A DNA stretch of 64,000 nucleotides from Flavobacterium alkalisoli (GTDB lineage Bacteria; Bacteroidota; Bacteroidia; Flavobacteriales; Flavobacteriaceae), in NCBI RefSeq assembly GCF_008000935.1, contig NZ_CP042831.1:2666001-2730000 (forward strand), given 5' to 3'. Positions 8,555-17,213 of the stretch are shown here, piece after piece. The notes under the pieces were generated by a model. It ran no database searches. It saw only the letters and a list, made by a program, of their open reading frames with translations, and had not been told where the DNA came from. Positions within the stretch are counted from its first letter, which is position 1, and each line of letters opens with the position of its first letter. A program made the position numbers and the translations under genes.

Positions 8555-9593
8555 CCCAGACTATCACTTTGTACACAGCGGCTTTAAACTTAATGGCTTT
8601 CATCTTAATGAAGATGACCTGTGCCGCACTGCTTACATTTACATTAAAGAAGGTGAACCGCACGAAAAAGCGGTAGGCGAATTTTTATTAGACTGGTTTG
8701 ACCACCGCGACTTTATAGAAATGCAAACATCGGGAACTACTGGACTGCCTAAAATGATAAGGGTAGACAAACAGGCCATGGTTAACTCGGCATTGGCAAC
8801 TGGTGAATTTTTTGACCTTGACGAAGGCATAAAAGTACTGCACTGCCTGCCTACACAGTTTGTAGCAGGAAAAATGATGCTGGTACGTGCCTTTATATTA
8901 GGATGGGATATGGATATGATTGCTCCGGTGTCACATCCGTTAGAGAGGCTGGACACCGTGTATGATTTTAGTGCTATGGTACCGCTACAGGCTCAAAACA
9001 GCCTTATGCAGTTAAAGCAGGTTAAAAAACTGATACTGGGCGGTGCTAAAGTAAGCCAGGCACTTAGTAACCAACTGAAAGGTATGCCTACCAAAATTTA
9101 TGAGACTTACGGAATGACCGAAACCATCACACATATTGCAGCAAAACCGATAGGAGATGAGGCGTTTACCGTATTGCCTAATGTGGAGATTAGTCAGGAT
9201 GAAAGACAATGCCTTGTAATAGATCCTTATGTTATTTGCGACGAGCCCGTTGTTACTAACGATGTGGTAGAGATTGTAAGCGATACACAGTTTATATGGT
9301 TAGGGCGTTATGATAACGTGATTAACAGTGGTGGTGTTAAGCTGTACCCTGAACAGATTGAAGAAAAACTATCTGAACATATAGACAGGCGTTACTTTGT
9401 AAAAGGTATGCCCGACGAAACCCTTGGTGAAAAACTGGTACTTGTTATAGAAGGCGAGCCTTACGCCCTGGAAGACGATGTGTTTAAAAGGTTAGGCAAG
9501 TTCGAAAAACCAAAAGAGATACTGTTTGTACCTAAGTTTGCCGAAACCGTTAGCGGTAAGGTAATACGTGACAAATCGTTACAGGAGGCGTAA
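8547..9593 (+). CDS. menE: AMP-binding enzyme, o-succinylbenzoate-CoA ligase-like
   Basis: 348-residue ANL-superfamily ligase that activates o-succinylbenzoate with CoA in menaquinone synthesis. Visible motifs are the P-loop TSGTTGLPK (about residue 68), YETYGMTETITHIA (A5), the hinge GRYDNVINSGGVKLYP (A8) and the C-terminal lysine motif SGKVIRDKS (A10). It is shorter than most acyl-CoA synthetases, as is typical for MenE of Bacteroidota. I chose the ATG at 8547, which overlaps the preceding stop codon, over an in-frame upstream start at 8502 because the family begins near there. No other men genes are in the window. Confidence 0.85.
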   Translation: MSNPDYHFVHSGFKLNGFHLNEDDLCRTAYIYIKEGEPHEKAVGEFLLDWFDHRDFIEMQTSGTTGLPKMIRVDKQAMVNSALATGEFFDLDEGIKVLHCLPTQFVAGKMMLVRAFILGWDMDMIAPVSHPLERLDTVYDFSAMVPLQAQNSLMQLKQVKKLILGGAKVSQALSNQLKGMPTKIYETYGMTETITHIAAKPIGDEAFTVLPNVEISQDERQCLVIDPYVICDEPVVTNDVVEIVSDTQFIWLGRYDNVINSGGVKLYPEQIEEKLSEHIDRRYFVKGMPDETLGEKLVLVIEGEPYALEDDVFKRLGKFEKPKEILFVPKFAETVSGKVIRDKSLQEA

Positions 9594-9659
9594 TGTTTAA
9601 TTTTTTGACATCAATTCTATTATGTTAAAATAAAGTTTTGAGACTATAAATTTTTAATT

Positions 9660-9827
9660 ATGGCACTACATGTTTATTCACTATCTATACCGTCAAGCAA
9701 AGAAGAGTGTTCAGTTATATTAGATGAAATTGCAAAAGATTATGGGATAGTTCCAAAAGTAATATCAACTTCTCATCGATTAAAATATACATTTGAGTTT
9801 GATATGGAGAAAGATAAGAAAAGTTAG
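9660..9827 (+). CDS. Small hypothetical protein (55 aa)
   Basis: An open frame from ATG 9660 to TAG 9827 encodes MALHVYSLSIPSSKEECSVI and ends FEFDMEKDKKS. It has good codon texture, an amphipathic first half and a charged tail. It lies 95 bp upstream of the PIN-like gene in the same direction and shares its lower GC content, so the two may form a small acquired cassette. I recognise no family. A short protein ahead of a PIN-domain protein suggests an antitoxin, but there is no DNA-binding signature to back that. Confidence 0.45.
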   Translation: MALHVYSLSIPSSKEECSVILDEIAKDYGIVPKVISTSHRLKYTFEFDMEKDKKS

Positions 9828-9882
9828 CAAAAACAATTTCCGATAGAATTCCTGATCTTTACAAATAATTATATATGTATAA

Positions 9883-9908
9883 TAAAATCCCCCGTACGGG
9901 GGATTTTA
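9883..9908. promoter_or_regulatory. Perfect 26-bp palindrome upstream of the PIN-like gene
   Basis: TAAAATCCCCCGT and its exact reverse complement meet with no spacer at 9895/9896. It ends 14 bp before the chosen start of the PIN-like gene. It could be a terminator of the 55-aa gene (stem followed by ATTTTAATTT) or an operator bound by a dimer. Confidence 0.6.
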
Positions 9909-9922
9909 ATTTAGAGCTTATT

Positions 9923-10897
9923 ATGATAAGAGTATATTTGGATTGGGCTATTTACTCTAGACTTGAGTCAAATACTGAAAACTATAAAAAGTTAACTAAC
10001 ATTCTTAAAAATGATTCAAAATATATTTTACCATATTCTCACGCTCATATACTTGATATTTACAAGAGTTACCTTAAAGAAGGGGAAGATGGAATTTCGG
10101 GTCATTTGAATAAAATTCAAAAATATTCTAAATCACTTTTTATAACCAACAGAAATGATAAAATTGAATTTTTGAATTTAGAGGCCAAAGAAGCGATGAA
10201 TCAATATTTAGATGCTAATAAGAACATTGATTCAATTGATTTTGAGAATATACTAGAGAGTTTGAAGGGTATATTACCGATTATGAATTTACAACTTCCT
10301 AATCCTTGGTCAATAGAAAATGATAAAACATTCTATGAGGATTCATTGAAAAAATATCCTAATACTTTAGAGCAATCTAAAAAACTTTTAGGAAATGACC
10401 AGACTATTTCAATGACTGATTTTTTTAGAAATTTATTTAATCTATCAAAAACAATTTTAAGTGATAACAGCTATATTGATGCTCGTACAGCTTATCAAAA
10501 AGACTTGAAAGTTAACACTGGAAGATTGAATGATAAGCGATTTGATTCATTAGAAGTTCTTAATGAATTTGCAGTTAAAAATGGACAGGAAAGCTTTTTA
10601 CATTATTTTGATAAATTTATAGGGAACGAGAAAAATATAAATTTCTTTACGAAGATTATTAAATTATGCAGTTTTTTAGATTTTCAAGGTGTAGGTGTAG
10701 AAACAGTTAAGATAGGGCATCACTTAGATAATATTATCTCAGATTATAATCACGTAGCATTTGCTTCAACATGTGATATATTTGTAATTGATGATAAAAA
10801 AACAAGAGAGAAAGCTAAAATAGCATTTGAACTATTTAATATTAACATTAAAATATTTAATGTTTCTGACTTTATAACCTACATCGAAAACAATTAA
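9923..10897 (+). CDS. PIN-like domain protein, possible RNase or toxin
   Basis: 324 residues from MIRVYLDWAIYSRLES. An in-frame start 16 codons earlier exists but would run through the palindrome. The layout fits a PIN-like nuclease: an early aspartate after a hydrophobic strand (VYLD), a long helical middle, then HLDNIISDYNHVAFASTCDIFVIDDKKTREKAKIAF, resembling the D...H..A..CD.F.T.D block of PIN folds, with three acidic residues that could hold metal. It lacks a signal peptide. Codon use is AT-richer than in the flanking menE. Stand-alone PIN-like proteins of this size are often defence or toxin components; that is inference from fold and context only. Confidence 0.55.
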   Translation: MIRVYLDWAIYSRLESNTENYKKLTNILKNDSKYILPYSHAHILDIYKSYLKEGEDGISGHLNKIQKYSKSLFITNRNDKIEFLNLEAKEAMNQYLDANKNIDSIDFENILESLKGILPIMNLQLPNPWSIENDKTFYEDSLKKYPNTLEQSKKLLGNDQTISMTDFFRNLFNLSKTILSDNSYIDARTAYQKDLKVNTGRLNDKRFDSLEVLNEFAVKNGQESFLHYFDKFIGNEKNINFFTKIIKLCSFLDFQGVGVETVKIGHHLDNIISDYNHVAFASTCDIFVIDDKKTREKAKIAFELFNINIKIFNVSDFITYIENN

Positions 10898-10917
10898 GTT
10901 AATATTCACCCTTAACA

Positions 10918-11283
10918 TTAGTCTTTCTTCCTTGTGTAAACCTGCTTTGAATTATTTTCAACTAATTTTTCAAATATAAGAGTGGTACGTGTAAGTGAAA
11001 TTATTTTGTTTCTTGATACCTGTTTTAGAACATCTTCAAGTATAAGCTCATTTCCTTTAACTTCGTATTTAAATCGATAAAGAGTATCACCCATACTTGT
11101 AAAAATACAAGTATTATCGGAAGAGAATGTTAACTGAGGGTAATTAACCTGTTTTTTATTTAAAAGCCAGGTACCAATAATATCTCTTTGATAGATTATA
11201 TTTTTATCTTGTTTAACAAAACTGCATGATAAAAATATAATTAAAACTGCTCCAATCATATAGTGTTTGTTGAGTTTTTTCAT
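10918..11283 (-). CDS. Small lipocalin-like lipoprotein
   Basis: 121 residues. MKKLNKHYMIGAVLIIFLSCSF has a lipobox (FLSC). The mature part starts IIGTWLLNKKQVNYPQLTFSSDNTCIFTS; this 'G-T-W-L...-L-T-F' opening followed by alternating beta strands is typical of lipocalin-like small lipoproteins in Flavobacteriaceae. No partner or catalytic residue can be named. It stands alone between the PIN-like gene (convergent) and the M1 peptidase gene. Confidence 0.65.
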   Translation of the reverse strand: MKKLNKHYMIGAVLIIFLSCSFVKQDKNIIYQRDIIGTWLLNKKQVNYPQLTFSSDNTCIFTSMGDTLYRFKYEVKGNELILEDVLKQVSRNKIISLTRTTLIFEKLVENNSKQVYTRKKD

Positions 11284-11357
11284 GGTAAGTATTTGTTAAT
11301 GTACCTAATTTCCCTTTTCCTTTATTATCATATTGAATTTTATCCAACCCCAAATTA

Positions 11358-11463
11358 TCAATATCTCTTTATTGCTTTCCTTTTTTCAGGATTAACAGTA
11401 ACCTTGTATGTCCCTGGCTGTGTGTTAGGTGCGTACTGGTATTGTGGGGCTACAATTCCTTTA
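11358..11463 (-). pseudogene. Possible 3' remnant of a lost gene
   Basis: Past the M1 peptidase stop codon, a second frame (+1) reads GIVAPQYQYAPNTQPGTYKV and ends ...PEKRKAIKRY at TGA 11358-11360. It looks like an Ig-like or peptidase-associated C-terminal tail, but it has no start codon. It may be a gene fragment or the product of a frameshift near the M1 peptidase end. Confidence 0.3.
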
Positions 11464-13080
11464 TTCCTTATCCACTTTAATATAAAACTCAGTTACTTTT
11501 GGTTTTATATCGTTAATAGATTTTGTATCCACTTTTAGAGTCTGCCATTTATCGGTACCCTGTAAGCGTATTTCCTTACCGTTTATATCTACAGCAACTG
11601 GCATGGCAAAAGCGGGTTCATCGGCTTTCCAGCGGTACTGTAGCTTATTGCCCTCAAGCTTTAGTTCAAGTTCCGGAATGTTCCTATAGCGAAGGTATTG
11701 GTTAAATACAGGCTGAAGGTCGATACCACTTTCCCTACTAAAGAAGTCAATTACCGTTTGTCCGTCTATTACCTGTTTTTTATAGGTTTCGGAATATTTA
11801 AGTAGGATTGCCCACCATTTGGCATCGTCGTTTACGATATGCCTGATAGTGTTTAGCATAAGCGCACCCTTAAAGTACATATCGCCTGATCCTTCCTTAT
11901 TTACACCAAAAACACCTATTACGGGTTTATCGTTCATAACGCTCATACGCTGGCCGTACACATATTTCATAGCCTGGTCGTAGCCGTGAAGGCATTCCAG
12001 ATACACGGTCTCACTATAAGTGGTAAAGCTTTCATGAATCCACATATCGGCAATATCCTTAGAGGTAATGCTGTTACCAAACCACTCGTGTCCCGTTTCA
12101 TGGATTATTATATAATCAAACAGTAACCCCACACCCGTAAACGAAAGGTCTCCGCCACGGTACCCCATGCGGTAACCGTTACCGTATGCCACGGCACTTT
12201 GATGTTCCATGCCCAGATACGGAGTCTCTACAAGTTTGTAACCGTCTTCCTTAAAAGGATATTCGCCAAACTTTGCCTGAAAACATTCCATCATAGGTTT
12301 AACCTGTTCAAATTGTTTTTTGGCTTTTTCTTCGTTGTACTTTAATACATAATAATCCAGGTCCAGTCCGTCAAGATTATCGTGTATATGGGCATAATCG
12401 GCAATGTTTACCGTAATGTCGTAGTTGTTGATAGGGTTTTTAACTTCCCAGTCCCAGCGGGTATAACCGTTTTTAAGATCTTCGCTGCCTGTAAAACGCC
12501 CGTTAGAAACATTCATAAGTCCGTTAGGTACTGCGACTTTTATGGTTGCACCATTATCGGGTTCGTCGCTCTGGTGGTCTTTTACCGGATACCAAAGGCT
12601 GGCACCCGTACCCTGTACCGCAACACCTATCCACGGTTTGCCTGTTTTATCTTTAGTGAAAACAAAACCGCCGTCCCAAGGGGCATTTGCCGCTACTTTA
12701 GGCTTACCGGAATAATTAAATCGTATTTTTTGCTCACTGCCTTGTTTAAGCGGTGCAGGGAAGCTAATGAAAACGGCATCGTTATCGCGTTTGTATTGTA
12801 AAGTCTGCCCGTTTAGAACAATGCTTTCAATTTTCATGTTCTCAAAAAGGTCAAGCTGAATCCTGTCGGTATCATCGGTTACCTTAAAAGTAATGTCGTT
12901 ATAGCCGTTTATATACCTTTTGTCAGGGTCTATGGTTATATTAAGGTCATAACGTTGTACATCAAAGCTGGTACGTTCATGACGAAGCCCGCCCTGAAGG
13001 CTGTCCCTGCGGGTATAGTTTTGTGCACTAAGGCTGTTAATGCCCAGTACGGCTAACGCAATTATTAAGGTGTTTTTCAT
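11461..13080 (-). CDS. M1-family zinc aminopeptidase (exported)
   Basis: 539 residues with signal peptide MKNTLIIALAVLGINSLSAQ. An N-terminal beta domain (FDVQRYDLNITIDPDKRYINGYNDITFKV) leads to the catalytic domain with the zinc motif HETGHEWFGNS (HExxH) and the third ligand in WIHESFTTYSE, both intact. The QGTGASLWYPVKDHQSDEPD segment replaces the usual GAMEN exopeptidase loop region. It is shorter than full-length aminopeptidase N (about 850 aa), lacking the C-terminal helical domain as in the short M1 group. It likely degrades peptides in the periplasm or outside the cell. Confidence 0.9.
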   Translation of the reverse strand: MKNTLIIALAVLGINSLSAQNYTRRDSLQGGLRHERTSFDVQRYDLNITIDPDKRYINGYNDITFKVTDDTDRIQLDLFENMKIESIVLNGQTLQYKRDNDAVFISFPAPLKQGSEQKIRFNYSGKPKVAANAPWDGGFVFTKDKTGKPWIGVAVQGTGASLWYPVKDHQSDEPDNGATIKVAVPNGLMNVSNGRFTGSEDLKNGYTRWDWEVKNPINNYDITVNIADYAHIHDNLDGLDLDYYVLKYNEEKAKKQFEQVKPMMECFQAKFGEYPFKEDGYKLVETPYLGMEHQSAVAYGNGYRMGYRGGDLSFTGVGLLFDYIIIHETGHEWFGNSITSKDIADMWIHESFTTYSETVYLECLHGYDQAMKYVYGQRMSVMNDKPVIGVFGVNKEGSGDMYFKGALMLNTIRHIVNDDAKWWAILLKYSETYKKQVIDGQTVIDFFSRESGIDLQPVFNQYLRYRNIPELELKLEGNKLQYRWKADEPAFAMPVAVDINGKEIRLQGTDKWQTLKVDTKSINDIKPKVTEFYIKVDKE

Positions 13081-13175
13081 GATAAACAGTTTTATAAACT
13101 ATTAGTCATGAAATGTAAGAAATTGTTACCAATAAAAAAACAGGATACCCGTTAAGCTATATTTTGGTTTACAGC

Positions 13176-13646
13176 TTAGGGGTGCAGTACAGGTAACGGA
13201 ATACTGTTGTCTCCGTTAACGGCACAGGCTACCTTGTTAAGGTAATCAAGATCTATGCGAAGTTTCATTTCCTCCAGTTCCTTTCTGTTTATCTTCTTGA
13301 AGTTTTCAAGTAAAAACTCTTTCATGGCATCAAAAAGCACCAGTGAAAGCTGTATGTGCAGGTCGCCCGCATTTTTAATGCTTTCGCCCATAGATATAAG
13401 TACAGGATAAATCCTTGCATTATCGCTATCGCATACAAAAGGAGGTAGGGAGGTTATGTAAAGGCCGTCTTCTATAACGGTAATGCTAACCTGTACAACA
13501 GTATTGAGTTTGGCATTAACGGCAATGCCTTTACGGGTTAAAAGCTCAGCAACAAAATAGTACTCAAGGTAGTTTGTTACTTTGTCTATGGCTACAACGT
13601 TTTTAAGTTCGTCGTCGCAGCTAACATCGATAATTAGCTTTTTCAT
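13176..13646 (-). CDS. Hypothetical protein (156 aa)
   Basis: Cytosolic-looking protein starting MKKLIIDVSCDDELKNVVAI, with a helical C-terminal half (LHIQLSLVLFDAMKEFLLENFKKINRKELEEMK). It has no signal peptide or membrane span. I recognise no family. It lies between the M1 peptidase and a methyltransferase on the same strand, but gaps of about 80-95 bp on each side leave co-transcription uncertain. Codon use is normal for the window, so it is likely a resident gene. Confidence 0.6.
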   Translation of the reverse strand: MKKLIIDVSCDDELKNVVAIDKVTNYLEYYFVAELLTRKGIAVNAKLNTVVQVSITVIEDGLYITSLPPFVCDSDNARIYPVLISMGESIKNAGDLHIQLSLVLFDAMKEFLLENFKKINRKELEEMKLRIDLDYLNKVACAVNGDNSIPLPVLHP

Positions 13647-13726
13647 AAAGATAAGGTTTGGTTGGTAATGAAAGTATATACGAAACGTGTTTACGGTTGG
13701 TTTTAAAAAAACTGATTTTTTTCAGA

Positions 13727-14377
13727 TTATTTTAAAACCGCAGTAACAATAGTGATCTCGCGATCTATATACTCTACATTATTACTCAAAACCTGCTCAG
13801 TATCTTCTATGGTATCGAGTATTTTAAAACCTGTATCTTTTAATAATTTTTCTACATCGGCGGCTTCATACATTGTAAAGCCATACTTAGCAAACGGAAT
13901 TTTTATCATAGTGCTTTTGGGGATAAAACCTATAGATAGTGTACCTCCGGGCTGCATAACACGTGCTATTTCGGCAGCATAAGCCTGAGGATCTTTCCAA
14001 AAATAAATGGTGTTAACTGTAAATGCTTTCTTAAAGAATTCTGTTTCAAAGGGCAGGGTGTCGCCATTTGTAAGTATAAAAGAGGCATTAACCTGACTGG
14101 CGTTAAGTTTTTGTGCCTGATGTATCATTGTTTCCGAAATATCAGCTCCGTAATAAAGAGTATCGGGAGTTTTGGTGATAGAACTTACATGGGCTCCGTT
14201 ACCGGGACCAATTTCCAAAACGGCATCACCTTCCTTAATTTGAAGGGAATCTATAACCTTATTGATTAGGTTACCGTTTGTAAAGTTCATCATTTCAGCC
14301 ACTTCCAAACCTGTTTCTCCTTCAGGGTGGCTTAACTGGCGAGCCAGTTGCTGTAGCTGATTTTCAGTTAGTTTCAT
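13727..14377 (-). CDS. Class I SAM-dependent methyltransferase
   Basis: 216 residues. Motif I DAVLEIGPGNGAHVSSI (about 52-68) binds S-adenosylmethionine. YYGADISETMIHQAQ is the acidic post-I strand, and AFTVNTIYFWKDPQAYAAEIARVMQPGGTLSIGF is the Methyltransf_11 motif IV/VI region. The substrate cannot be inferred. It resembles UbiE-like small-molecule methyltransferases, but with no quinone-synthesis neighbours that assignment would be speculative. Confidence 0.8.
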   Translation of the reverse strand: MKLTENQLQQLARQLSHPEGETGLEVAEMMNFTNGNLINKVIDSLQIKEGDAVLEIGPGNGAHVSSITKTPDTLYYGADISETMIHQAQKLNASQVNASFILTNGDTLPFETEFFKKAFTVNTIYFWKDPQAYAAEIARVMQPGGTLSIGFIPKSTMIKIPFAKYGFTMYEAADVEKLLKDTGFKILDTIEDTEQVLSNNVEYIDREITIVTAVLK

Positions 14378-14421
14378 GGCGGGGGTTTTTTAGCTTAGTT
14401 TCCAATAAATTTAGCAAAAAA

Positions 14422-14450
14422 AAACCGGCTTTTTAAAGCCGGTTTGATAA
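14422..14450. terminator. Intrinsic terminator between the esterase and methyltransferase genes
   Basis: AACCGGCTT-TTTA-AAGCCGGTT stem with adjacent A and T tracts, between 14377 and 14465. Confidence 0.75.
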
Positions 14451-14464
14451 ATATTCAGATTTTA

Positions 14465-15376
14465 TTACTGATCTGATTTGTATAAAAACAATAGTGCTTT
14501 ATCAAAGCGATTGCGCCATGCTTTTTCATTGTGCTCTTCTCCTTCAAAAACCTGAGAAAGGTAATTGTCGTTTTGGGCATAACCACTTCTTTCCATAATT
14601 GCATCAACCTGCTGCTGATGGTCTTCATAATACTGGTCTAAAGAGGCAGTACCCAGGTCAAAATAGAATCGGTGTGATTTAGGAGCGGGTACATGCATTT
14701 CCATATACTTTCTGATAGCTTCGGCAGGGTTAGTGTCGTTATTATCAAAAAATACAGGCCAGTGTGTAGAAAGGCCTGCTGCCTTACTAAATACCTCAGG
14801 ATATTCAAAAGCGGCATACATAGATATAAGTCCGCCCATAGAACTTCCGCATATAGCAGTATTCTTAGCATCCTTTAAAGTCCTGAAATGAGAATCTATA
14901 TATGGTTTTAATTCCGCTACAAGAAACTTAAGATATTCGTCCCCTAAAAACTGTTTTTTATTTGAGCCATCCTTTTGCGCAAGCTCCATAACCTGTTTTT
15001 TCTCACTATCGGTAAGATATTGAGCTGCATTCTCAGGGAAATACTCTAAAAACCTGTCTGGAGTATTCCATATGGCAACTATAATAACCGGACCTATCTT
15101 ATCCTGCTTTATCAAATCGAGTGCAGTACGCCCGGCCTGCCATGAAGTGTTATCCATAGCTGTCTCGTCGTTAAGTACATTTTGTCCGTCCTGCATGTAT
15201 AGTACAGGGTAGCTCATGTTCTTATCGGTTTCATAGTTTGGCGGAAGCCAGACATCTACCTGTCTTGCATCTACATATTCTGACTCAAAGTGTTCTAACG
15301 TACGTACATCCTGAGCATTGACTACAGGAGTAAGTGCTAAAAAGCATAAAGCAGCTTTTATAAGAGATCGTTTCAT
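14465..15376 (-). CDS. Exported alpha/beta-hydrolase, esterase-D family
   Basis: 303 residues with a Sec signal (MKRSLIKAALCFLALTPVVNAQ). The body matches the putative-esterase/enterochelin-esterase family: VWLPPNYETDKNMSYPVLYMQDGQN near the N terminus, nucleophile elbow CGSSMGGLISMYAAFEYPEVF (GxSxGG), and a late histidine in FEGEEHNEKAWRNRF. A periplasmic ester hydrolase acting on siderophore or glycan esters is likely, but no siderophore genes are adjacent. It is closed off downstream by a clear terminator. Confidence 0.85.
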   Translation of the reverse strand: MKRSLIKAALCFLALTPVVNAQDVRTLEHFESEYVDARQVDVWLPPNYETDKNMSYPVLYMQDGQNVLNDETAMDNTSWQAGRTALDLIKQDKIGPVIIVAIWNTPDRFLEYFPENAAQYLTDSEKKQVMELAQKDGSNKKQFLGDEYLKFLVAELKPYIDSHFRTLKDAKNTAICGSSMGGLISMYAAFEYPEVFSKAAGLSTHWPVFFDNNDTNPAEAIRKYMEMHVPAPKSHRFYFDLGTASLDQYYEDHQQQVDAIMERSGYAQNDNYLSQVFEGEEHNEKAWRNRFDKALLFLYKSDQ

Positions 15377-15411
15377 AATTTTTGTTTAGGGTTGTGACGT
15401 AAATATAAAAA

Positions 15412-17040
15412 TTATACCTGTATCACGCCAAGATTAAACGGTTTTTCTATAGGAGCGTGGTTAGCAGCTTCTATACCCATAGATATCCATGTACGGGTTT
15501 CAAGAGGGTCTATAATAGCATCTGTCCATATCCTTGAAGCGGCATAGTAAGGAGATACCTGAGCATCATACTTTGCCTTGATCTTGTTAAACATTTCCTC
15601 TTCTTTCTCCGGAGTAATTTCTTCTCCTCTTGCTTTTAGCGAAGAAGCCTCAATTTGCAGTAATACCTTAGCTGCCTGAGTACCGCCCATAACGGCAAGC
15701 TCAGCACTTGGCCAGGCAAAAATAAGACGAGGGTCATATGCCTTACCGCACATTGCATAGTTACCGGCACCATAAGAGTTACCCACAACTACAGTAAACT
15801 TAGGCACAACCGAGTTACTCACGGCATTTACCATTTTAGCCCCGTCTTTAATTATACCGCCATGCTCACTCTTAGAACCTACCATAAAGCCTGTAACATC
15901 CTGAAGGAATACAAGCGGTATTTTCTTTTGGTTACAGTTGGCAATAAACCTTGTGGCCTTATCGGCACTGTCTGAATAGATAACACCACCAAACTGCATT
16001 TCGCCTTTTTTAGACTTAACCACTTTACGCTGGTTGGCCACAATACCTACAGCCCAGCCATCTATACGGGCATAGCCTGTAATGATGGTTTGTCCGTAGC
16101 CGGCTTTGTATTCTTCAAACTCGCTGTTGTCAACAAGCCTTTTAATAATTTCCATCATGTCATACTGCTCAGAACGTTGCTTAGGCAGTATACCGTATAT
16201 CTCGTTAGGGTCAAGGGCAGGCTTTTGAGGTTGTGTACGGCTGTATCCTGCCTTTTCAAAATCGCCTATCTTATCTACTATATTTCTTATGGTGTTTAGG
16301 GCATCCTTATCGTCTTTTGCCTTATAATCGGTAACGCCAGATATTTCGCAGTGTGTAGTAGCCCCGCCCAGTGTTTCATTATCAATGTTTTCGCCTATCG
16401 CGGCCTTAACAAGGTAGCTTCCTGCAAGGAAAATACTTCCTGTTTTGTCTACAATAAGTGCTTCGTCGCTCATAATAGGCAGGTAAGCACCACCGGCAAC
16501 ACAACTACCCATAACGGCAGCAATTTGTGTAATACCCATGCTGCTCATAACCGCATTGTTACGGAAGATACGACCAAAGTGTTCCTTATCCGGGAAAATC
16601 TCATCTTGCATTGGCAGGTACACACCTGCACTGTCTACAAGATAAATAATAGGAAGTTTGTTCTCTATGGCAATTTCCTGAGCACGCAGGTTTTTCTTTC
16701 CTGTAATAGGGAACCATGCTCCGGCTTTTACGGTAGCATCGTTAGCAACTACTATACATTGTTTTCCGCTTACATAGCCAATTTTTACTACCACACCGCC
16801 AGAAGGGCAGCCACCGTGTTCGGCATACATACCGTCTCCGGCAAAGGCGCCTATTTCTATGCTTTCGGTATTTTTATCTAAAAGGTACTCTATACGTTCG
16901 CGTGCGGTCATTTTGCCTTCGCCGTGAAGTTTGGCAATTCTTTTTTCTCCGCCGCCAAGCTTTACTTTAGCCAGCTTTTGTTTCAGTTGGGAAAGTAAAA
17001 GCTTGTTGTGGTCTTCATTCTTATTGAAGTTAATATCCAT
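15412..17040 (-). CDS. Acyl-CoA carboxylase beta subunit, methylcrotonyl-CoA type
   Basis: 542-residue carboxyltransferase that moves carboxyl from biotin to acyl-CoA. The two crotonase-like halves are visible: DSAGVYLPMQDEIFPDKEHFGRIFRN with GSCVAGGAYLPIMSDEALIV (N-half), and FLQDVTGFMVGSKSEHGGIIKDGAKMVNAVSNS with GNSYGAGNYAMCGKAYDPRLIFAWPSAELAVMGG (C-half). The wording of both blocks is closest to the methylcrotonoyl-CoA carboxylase beta chain of leucine degradation rather than propionyl-CoA carboxylase. The biotin-carrying alpha subunit is not in the window. It is preceded by 170 bp of AT-rich DNA. Confidence 0.88.
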   Translation of the reverse strand: MDINFNKNEDHNKLLLSQLKQKLAKVKLGGGEKRIAKLHGEGKMTARERIEYLLDKNTESIEIGAFAGDGMYAEHGGCPSGGVVVKIGYVSGKQCIVVANDATVKAGAWFPITGKKNLRAQEIAIENKLPIIYLVDSAGVYLPMQDEIFPDKEHFGRIFRNNAVMSSMGITQIAAVMGSCVAGGAYLPIMSDEALIVDKTGSIFLAGSYLVKAAIGENIDNETLGGATTHCEISGVTDYKAKDDKDALNTIRNIVDKIGDFEKAGYSRTQPQKPALDPNEIYGILPKQRSEQYDMMEIIKRLVDNSEFEEYKAGYGQTIITGYARIDGWAVGIVANQRKVVKSKKGEMQFGGVIYSDSADKATRFIANCNQKKIPLVFLQDVTGFMVGSKSEHGGIIKDGAKMVNAVSNSVVPKFTVVVGNSYGAGNYAMCGKAYDPRLIFAWPSAELAVMGGTQAAKVLLQIEASSLKARGEEITPEKEEEMFNKIKAKYDAQVSPYYAASRIWTDAIIDPLETRTWISMGIEAANHAPIEKPFNLGVIQV

Positions 17041-17160
17041 GGAACTTATGTCTTTTTTTGTGATAGTTGTAATTTAAGTGCTGCTAAAATACGAAAACGT
17101 TTGATATTAGCAGTGAAAACAGCTAATGTGTTACAAATTTTTAAAAGTTAAAAATAAAAA

Positions 17161-17191
17161 AAAAGGACAGCTTTAAAGCTGTCCTTTTTTT
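17161..17191. terminator. Intrinsic terminator of the PiT-like membrane protein gene
   Basis: AAAAGGACAGCTT-TAA-AGCTGTCCTTTTTTT stem and T run between 17040 and 17214, usable from both sides. Confidence 0.75.
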
Positions 17192-17213
17192 ATTGATTAA
17201 CCAAAACTATATT

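Noticed and set aside
9875..9922. Longer N terminus of the PIN-like protein
   Set aside because: It would translate through the 26-bp palindrome and adds no conserved residues; the ATG at 9923 opens directly into the first strand.
11263..11538. Plus-strand 91-codon frame between the lipoprotein and M1 peptidase
   Set aside because: Overlaps the start of one gene and the end of another on the other strand; low-complexity hydrophobic translation. The minus-strand remnant explains the region better.
12382..12801. Plus-strand open frame of 139 codons opposite the M1 peptidase
   Set aside because: Same reason: antisense to a conserved catalytic domain, no recognisable protein.
16351..16881. Long plus-strand open frame (176 codons) opposite the acyl-CoA carboxylase gene
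   Set aside because: It is antisense to a highly conserved gene, with cysteine-rich, family-free translation; a shadow of codon bias.
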